Positions 22,501 to 31,500 of a DNA stretch of 64,000 bases are shown piece after piece. The position numbers were made by a program, and so were the translations under genes. How positions within the stretch are numbered: the first letter of the stretch is position 1; the number at the start of each line of letters is the position of its first letter. The DNA comes from Mesostigma viride (taxonomy: Eukaryota > Streptophyta > Mesostigmatophyceae > Mesostigmatales > Mesostigmataceae), in contig RPFO01000418.1 in assembly GCA_009746045.1 (NCBI GenBank), positions 2,858,678-2,922,677 of the forward strand, given 5' to 3'. The notes beneath the pieces were generated by a model that worked only from the letters and a program-made list of their open reading frames with translations, searched no databases and had not been told where the DNA came from.

Positions 22501-25500
22501 TTGAGCCAGCTGCTGAGTGTGTTGTCAAGGACTTAGCGAATGTCGCATTCCTTTGAGCCAGCTGCTGAGTGCTGAGTGTGTTGTCAAGGACTTAGCGAAT
22601 GTCGCATTCCTTTGAGCCAGCTGCTGAGTGTGTTGTCAAGGACTTAGCGAATGTCGCATTCCTTTGAGCCAGCTGCTGAGTGTGTTGTCAAGGACTTAGC
22701 GAATGTCGCATTCCTTTGAGCCAGCTGCTGAGTGTGTTGTCAAGGACTTAGCGAATGTCGCATTCCTTTGAGCCAGCTGCTGAGTGTGTTGTCAAGGACT
22801 TAGCGAATGTCGCATTCCTTTGAGCCAGCTGCTGAGTGCTGAGTGTGTTGTCAAGGACTTAGCGAATGTCGCATTCCTTTGAGCCAGCTGCTGAGTGTGT
22901 TGTCAAGGACTTAGCGAATGTCGCATTCCTTTGAGCCAGCTGCTGAGTGTGTTGTCAAGGACTTAGCGAATGTCGCATTCCTTTGAGCCAGCTGCTGAGT
23001 GCTGAGTGTGTTGTCAAGGACTTAGCGAATGTCGCATTCCTTTGAGCCAGCTGCTGAGTGTGTTGTCAAGGACTTAGCGAATGTCGCATTCCTTTGAGCC
23101 AGCTGCTGAGTGTGTTGTCAAGGACTTAGCGAATGTCGCATTCCTTTGAGCCAGCTGCTGAGTGTGTTGTCAAGGACTTAGCGAATGTCGCATTCCTTTG
23201 AGCCAGCTGCTGAGTGTGTTGTCAAGGACTTAGCGAATGTCGCATTCCTTTGAGCCAGCTGCTGAGTGCTGAGTGTGTTGTCAAGGACTTAGCGAATGTC
23301 GCATTCCTTTGAGCCAGCTGCTGAGTGTGTTGTCAAGGACTTAGCGAATGTCGCATTCCTTTGAGCCAGCTGCTGAGTGTGTTGTCAAGGACTTAGCGAA
23401 TGTCGCATTCCTTTGAGCCAGCTGCTGAGTGTGTTGTCAAGGACTTAGCGAATGTCGCATTCCTTTGAGCCAGCTGCTGAGTGCTGAGTGTGTTGTCAAG
23501 GACTTAGCGAATGTCGCATTCCTTTGAGCCAGCTGCTGAGTGTGTTGTCAAGGACTTAGCGATCTGAACAGTGTTTGCATATGATGGCATGCAACAAGCC
23601 GACCTTGTATAAGTAGCTGTCTTTGCCCCACCTTTGCTGACCATCGTAGAGCACCTCTTCTCGGACGCATGCATGGCTACAGGGATATCTATGAATCCCC
23701 CAGGGTGGTGCCACACCACTTTGGCTCTCACATTCTGCATGGTGTTTGAAACCTTGCTCACTGCTGCTGTACCTGGGCAGACCTGTGCCACACCATCCGC
23801 AAGGACCTGAGGCTACTGGTGTCGCTATCCGAGGTGGGGTAACCACATCTCCCTGTTGGTTACTATGACTCATACTGTATACTGTATACTGTATACTGCA
23901 TGCATTGGTAGTGGGACATTGCTGGTGGGGTGCGCCACTGTTGCATCAGCACAGATTCGTGTCCCATGCGTCAGATTGGGAAGTTGTTGGTGGGGCGCAG
24001 TTGCTTCTTCTCGCTGCCAATTCGCCCCCCTGATACGAGTCCGCCTGGTTCAGGCATTAATTGTTAGCTTACGTAAATGTTCTCGTATTCGCAGCACCTT
24101 CAGGCATTGTTAGCCTGCGGGAAGGGTCACAACGCCTAGTTGGGACGATGGCACACAATGCCACAAGCAAAGACTGCACGGTAAGACTGCAATGGTCCTA
24201 CTACAACCATTATTACGACTCAGCGCCTTGTGCTCACCTTGTCCAGACTAGAGTGAATGCTCCGGTCCTCACCATGATTTCAGAATAGTGTCACCACCAG
24301 GTTTTGCTATACTACACCACAGTACATCTAGTACACCACATTCGCATGTGCCTATCTTGGGGGTTCATCTGATTGTGATTGTCATCACGTTCATGACTAT
24401 CGTGCTGCCCACCAGTTTCCAGATGAATGGCTGACCAAGCCTGACCATTAGTTAATCGCGCCACTGGTTAACTGGCTCATCAGAGTAAATAGTGGCCAGC
24501 GTGTGCAGCAATGAGCATGTCATCGATGCTTGCAGCGCTTCCACAAGACAGTATAGAAAGTGTGACCCCGTACTAGTATTGTTAGTTTTTTTTCCCGTGC
24601 ATGCACCCAACATCAGCCTTAAATGTGCCATACCATGCAACCTCAAACACTTCACGAACACACACAAACATGTGCACAAGCCCTTCACCATCATACAGAC
24701 ACACACGCACACACAAATACACACACACACACACTGTCAAACAAATGCGTGCGCACACACACACACTCACCCATACCAATCAATCCCCACTGCCACGGGC
24801 ACTGTGCAGGCGCTCTCCCTGCTGGACATGCTGGTCTTCTGCTTCGCCAACCTGGTGGTGCTCAGCCCGGTAGGCAGCTACAGCCGGCCCGACTTCACTG
24901 GTAGGGTGACACATCGATTATCCGACACCAGCGCGTGCAGTAGGCCCAACGTTACGGGTGGGGCGATGCGTCGATGATCCGACACCAGCGGGTGCAGTAG
25001 GCCCAAGTTGACCGGTGTGAACACGTGGCACGAATTAATTAATCACGAGCACGTAGACCGCGTCACGTGGGTATCCATAGACTGATAGACATAGACTACG
25101 TGACGTGGGTACCAAGGGATTACGGTCCAGTAGTTTTTGCCACTGACCAGTCAGTAAATGTACTAAAGTTATGCTGGGCAAGCACAGCCGTGTATTTTGT
25201 TACCTTCAAGGTTTCTTAACCTTCAAGGTTTCTTAACCTTCAAGGTTTCTTAGCATGGGTGAGAAAGTCAACGGCGGCCTACAGGATGCGTGAAGCGGTC
25301 GTGGGCCCTTTCTGAAAGGATTTCCTTCGTGAGCTTTCGCAAACCAGTTCACTGATGGATTGCGGGAAATAAAGGCGGCAGGGTTGTGCTAAATGGAGTG
25401 CTCAGCAGCGGCTGGCCTGTATTTGGGAGCTAGCACAGCAACTAGCTGCAGCGAACAAGGCAAGGGTCAATGAGCCTGTCAGATCTCTGCACGTCCAGAG

Positions 25501-28500
25501 GGTTGCAGGCCATGATAATTGTGGCTCTTGTAGTGTAGGGGATAAGCCGGCCTACACTTGTGATCGTAGGTATTTGATAAATCCATTATCAACTCCTGAT
25601 TGAAATGTCTAATGTTTTGGGAAGTTCAGCCAGGTTAAGTTGTCCATCCATGTGTAGCTACACCATAGCAGGCCACTCATTTTGTAATCCTGCGTGATGC
25701 GCTTGGCTGGTGGGTTTGTTTTGCGGATCACTTACGCTAGCAGAACCTGGTGCACGCAGCATGCTGATGGATACTGGCTGGTGGCTGTTACATTATTAGG
25801 GTTGCTGTGAGGGTTGCTGTGAGGGTTGCTGTGAGGGTTGCTGTGAGGGTTGCTGTGAGGGTTGCTGTGAGGGTTGCTGTGGTGACAGTTTGTTGTGGCG
25901 GTTGCTGTGACTGTTGCTGGGAGAGTTGGCTGTGGTGGGCCGCTGTGAGCGTTGATGTGAGGGCTGCTGTGACGGTTGCTGTGATGAAAAGCAGCAGCTG
26001 CATGCTTTTCCACGTTGCTCCCGATGTCGGCTTTTTGTTTTGTTCCCAATTATCCGCGGCAATGTGAGGCATGCAAAATCTCACTTTGCCTTATTATCCC
26101 TTTATGTGTCCATGCGTTGACAGTACAATACATACATGGGCCTTGTTGCACGCTTGCGCCTTCATCCATGCATAAGGGGGCCTGAATGTGCAGCATCTTC
26201 ACAATCCACCCAGGTACCAAATGTGGTCCCTGGTCCTGTGCCTGCTATAAACAGGTTCAAGGGCCTGACCATAGGGCTTGTGACCATAGGGCATGCTTAC
26301 GAGAGTATTGCCGTGTTTTTTGGGGGCTTGTGATGTAGGGCGCACATGTGTTTTTGTGTTTTTTAATGATGTGTGGCGCATTTATTTGTTTGTGCTTGAC
26401 TTTTGATGATGTGCGGCACACGTATTTGTCTGTACGTGTGTCTAATTGGTGTTTGTTGGTACTTGTGCGTTTTGGTGACGTGCGGCAGAGAACGGCCCCC
26501 TGGCCATCCACGGCGGTCGGCATCCCGTGCAGGAGAAGCGGGTGGAGAACTTTGTGGTGAGCACGCGGCATTGATTCATCATTCATGCAAGCTTTGTATT
26601 GCATACAGGCAAGAGAGAAAACCGCTACACGTGCACAGACTGCATGAGCGTGCAGGTATACATGGGCACCACTGTGCATGTACTCACAGGTCAGTGTTCC
26701 TCAGGCAGCCTCCATAACTGGGTTTTGTTCATCGTCCTGCATGTAAAGGGGCACGAATCGCGGTGATAATTGCCGGGCCACGGTTGTGCTCAGAGAATGC
26801 TCCCAGGTATACTTTTGTGGCGCTTGCTGCTGCGGCAGCCTTTGTGGCCACCGCCATGTGGGGCTGCTGATGCCGGAAGATGTATTAGCGCTCTTATAAC
26901 TGCATTAACCATGCATGCGGTGTAGCGTCTTTACAATACTTCATGCGCATGTGTGAAGTGCACAAGGCACGTTAAAATGCACTAGTGCCTGCGGGTGTAT
27001 GTGTGTGTTTTTGTCGTAAAAGTAAGCCTCATGCAGTGTCATGGCATGATGCACTCGATGAGAGCGATAATAACGGACACACGGTATAAGGACAGCCAGC
27101 TGGCCCCAGCTAGGGAACCTGCAAGTACAAGTACTCCAGCGCAGTGGCTTGCAATTATTCCTCGATGGATATTATAGAGACAAGGCAGCTGCTGCTGTTC
27201 AGCCAATGCCATGGTGGAATGACAAAGGGAAAACCATGATAGGCATGAATGGATTATCGTGTCGTCATGCGCCGCGCTTGTTATAAGGTGCACCCCCCGC
27301 ATACTTGTCCTGCGCCAATCTCATTCCCCCGCATATGCCTTGTCCCCCACCACACTCATGTGGTACTGGGCGGCGCGCCTCCCCTCAGCCAAACGACTGC
27401 TACCTGGAGAAGAGTAGCAACATGATGATCCTCTCCGCACCCAACATGAGTGGCAAGTCGACCTATCTGCGGCAGGTGCGTGCCATCTGCAGCAGCCTGG
27501 TGCGTGCTATTTGAGGCAGGTGCGTGCATATTGACGATGGGTTAGTGTGCATTATTAACGCAGTTGCATGTGCAGATGCGGCAGGTCTGTGCGCGCAGTT
27601 GCATGTGCATATGTGACAGGTCTGTGCGCATTTGCGGCAGGTGTCCGCGTATACATGGCAGGTGCGCGCGTACAGTTGTGGCAGGTGTGTGCACGTGGCT
27701 GCATGGCGGAACAGATGTGTGCGCGGGCCACGACCAATAGCTAAAGTAATTAAAAGGTAAACTTTCATGGCGTTGGGCCGCAGCATGCCAAGTCATCGTT
27801 GTAGGTTCCACTGCCGGCATGGCACAGGCAGGCAGAGCAAGGTTGTGGGGCAGAAAGGACGTCTGCCAAGTGGTCGGGTATCCCAGGGTGTCCAGCTGTC
27901 CTGTGTGCAGTCCTTTCTTTGAGGGTGATTTGAAGTTATGATGAGTGATTGTTATATCTTTTGTATTCTCCCAGCGGACACGCCTGACTACTATCTAGTC
28001 CATGAATCGACCAAGAAACTGGTTGTGCAAGATGCATGGGTGCAGCCCCTCCTTCTCAGCATGCTTGCAGTGTATGGGTTGCGTGATCCGCCCCTAGAAG
28101 CATGCGAGGGGTCATCTCCCTTTACCGCCAGGATGGGAACTATGGCTTTTCCTAACTGGTACTCCCTGATTGCCCTATTCCCGTGCTCAGACTCCCTCAT
28201 TTGCCGCTTCTTCGCTACTGTCATACTACTATCACACTTTGGTCAAATGCCCTGCATGAGATCCCCAGGCTGTCTTCGCTCCTCCCTCGCCTCTAATCGC
28301 CCCTTGCCCCTTTTCCCACCTCTTTTTCCCTTCCCTTCTTCTTGTGCTCCCACGGCCTCAGACCATCCTCCACCCCTCCCTCTCTCCATCGTCCACCCCC
28401 TCCCTCCCTACATCATCCACCCCCTCCCTCCCTCCACCATCCACCCCCTCCTTCCCTACATCATCCACCCCATCCCTCTCTTCCTCCAAAATCCACTTCC

Positions 28501-31500
28501 TTCCTCATCATCCACCCCCTCCGTCCCTCCATTGTCAACCCCCCCCTCCCTCCACCTTCCACCCCCTCCCTCCCTCCATCATTCACGCCCTCCCTCTCTC
28601 CCTCATCCATGCTCCGGCCCCAGGTGGCGCTCATCTGTGTGCTGGCGCACGTAGGGTGCTACGTGCCGGCCACCGTGTGCTCGCTGCGGCCACTCGACCG
28701 CATCTTCACGCGGCTGGGGACAAACGACGAAGACAACATCGAGTCTAACTCGTCATCGGTGGGTGGGTGGGTGGGTGGGTGGGTGGGTGGGTGGGTGGGT
28801 GGGTGGGTGGGTGGGTGGGTGGGTGGGTGGGTGGGTGGGTGGGTGGGTGGGTGGGTGGGTGGGTGGGTGGGTGGGTGGGTGGGTGGGTGGACGGTTGGTG
28901 GGCCCAACCTCAGGCATATATAATAAGCATGGGCGGTATGTGTTGCCTCATGGATATTGATACATCGAAGAACGACGAGGACAACATCGAGTCCAACTAG
29001 ACTTCCTCGGTGTGTGGGTGGGTGAATGCAGGTCCAAACTCTGGTATATTTACAGCATGGGGGCGATGTGTTGTCTCGTTGATATATCTCGTGCGGGTTT
29101 ACACACCAATGTATGGGCACCATTCAACGTGCTTGGAGGACGACCTCATTCATGGTGGGTGCCGTGCGCTGGTACTCGCTTCTATCGCATGCTCACGCGT
29201 GCCGGTGCTGAAAACCGTCATATCATCAGGTCTTACCCTTATGGTTTATGATAGGCCTTTAGGAATATATTACGCAGTCAATTAGCTTTGCACGCCATTT
29301 ACCCCCCCCCCCCCCCCCTTGACCGTTCCTGTGATTTGGAATCTCGGATCCATTCCCCATCCACCCTGCTTGACACCAGTTCATAACGAAGGTGTGCAGG
29401 TAGCTTATTAGTAATCTTTTTTGTCACAAGCCTGCTTCCTTCCTCAATTTTATATTAATTAATAGCATAAATCACTACTAGCTAGTAGTATAACCCCACC
29501 CACTCATTTTGTCGCCCACCTTTCATAACCCCACGTGACCGGCTCATGATGGAGGCCGGTGCGCGCATTCATTACACTCGCGTATGTTACACTCGCGGGC
29601 TTGGTGCTACTCCCCCCAGTTCATGACAGAGATTGAGGCGCGGGATTGCGCCCATCTTGTCACCCGTGCGCCCCGACCTCTGTTCTTGTCCTTTTGTTCC
29701 CCTCTCCTCTAACGTTGCCCCCCTTTAATCGCCCATCATCCACAATGCAGTTCATGACGGAGATGCGCGAGACCGCGTACATCCTGTCGCACGTCACGCC
29801 GCGCAGCCTGGTGGTGGTGGACGAGCTGGGCCGCTCCACAAGCTCGCTGGACGGGTTCGCCATCGCGTGGGCGGTGTGCGAGCACCTGCTGTCGCTCAAC
29901 ACGTGCGTGCGGGGCGGCATTTTTCGCCTAGTATATTTTAGCAAGGGGAGTTGCAACTCGTTCATTTTCCAAGTCAAGTGGATGCTATGCAAAATCATTT
30001 CATGTGATCCATGGGGTGTGCTATGCAGTACCAGGGCATGCAAACCGTGGGGTGTGTCTGGCTGCAGGAGGCCGCCGGTGGTTGTGCTGGTTTGTGTGCA
30101 GTAGCGCCTAGCTACTGTCACGGAACATGTGGGTGACATCGGTATGGATCAGGGGGGAGCGCAATGTGCCTCGGTTGCGCCCGTAGCACGTAGGGAGGGC
30201 CATGTGCATCGGTTGCGCCCGTAGCACGTAGGGAGGGCCATGTGCCTCGGTTGTGCCCGTAGCACGTAGGGAGGGCCATGTGCCTCGGTTGCGCCCGTAG
30301 CACGTAGGGAGGGCCATGTGCCTCGGTTGCGCCCGTAGCACGTAGGGAGGGCCATGTGCATCGGTTGCGCCCGTAGCACGTAGGGAGGGCCATGTGCCTC
30401 GGTTGTGCCCGTAGCACGTAGGGAGGGCCATGTGCCTCGGTTGTGCCCGTAGCACGTAGGGAGGGCCATGTGCATCGGTTGCATGCAGTTTGGACTTGGG
30501 TGCATCGGATTGCACGCGGCGCGCTTGTTCTCATGAGTGTCCTCGCAACCAGTAAGTCCCCACATGTGCATTTGTGAAAAATAGCTTTGCACTTGTGATA
30601 CATAACGTTGCTTGTGGTCTCGTGGGCATGAGTATCTGGCGTATGTAATTGTGGCGGCACCTGCACATACTGCTCGAGTGTCCGATAAATATGAGCGCAT
30701 ATCTAGTGTGCGCTATGTATGAGTGCATATCTTCCTAACTGCATCCATGCAGACTCTTCCATGGTGGGGTCCTGGCGGAGGGGCAGCCGGTCTAGAATCA
30801 TCCAGAACAAGAAGACTAGAAGAAGCAGTCTAGAACAAGCCGTCTAGAATAACATAAGGCATGGCAATGGCAATCTACAGGAGAGATGGGGCAGGGTTCA
30901 GGATGGCGATGAGAGGGGCAGGAAGGGGGACAGGGGCGCCCGGGGGCGGGGGAGGGAAGGCCAGAGCAAGATGCAGCCCTGGAATTATGGTTAGGACTCT
31001 ATGCTTAGAACTCACCTTGGGTTTCACACCGATGGCGGGTAAGGAAGGGGAATGGGACCCTTGGTGGAGCTCTGGCGGCGGTGAGGGAATGCAAGACAGC
31101 ATGAAGGGCGCGATAGCCTGCCAGCACCATGGTCTTTCGGTTAGGGATGGGAGTGGGGGTGAACACCGGGATGGAAATGGGGATGCAGGCCTATAGCCTG
31201 CCTGCTTTTAGTTGTGGAAGTTCTATTATGAGACAAACCGCATGCGAATAAAAGTTTGCGGAGTGTAATGCCGAGGCATGTTGAGCTCGTTGCGCTGCAT
31301 CGGTGAGTACTGCCCTATACACAACTGTACCTAGGTGCAGCATGGTCCATGGGCATTGTTGTGTCGGCTCCTATCGCGTGGTGGTGGTGGTGCTGCTGCC
31401 GCAGCATGGTCCATGGGCATTGTTGTGTCGGCTCCTATCGCGTGGTGGTGGTGGTGGTGCTGCTGCCGCAGCATGATCCATGGGCATTGTTGTGTCGGCT

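Noticed and set aside
22069-23562. CRISPR array
   Set aside because: Repeats are contiguous 52-bp units without unique spacers, in a eukaryotic intron; this is a minisatellite.
28659-29123. Gly-Trp and Pro-Thr-His repeat frames
   Set aside because: They are translations of the (GTGG)n microsatellite after exon 17.
30118-30700. 180-codon minus-strand frames with repeated [15 protein letters not shown]-like peptide
   Set aside because: The peptide repeat is due to the 38-bp minisatellite, whose length not divisible by three cycles the frames.
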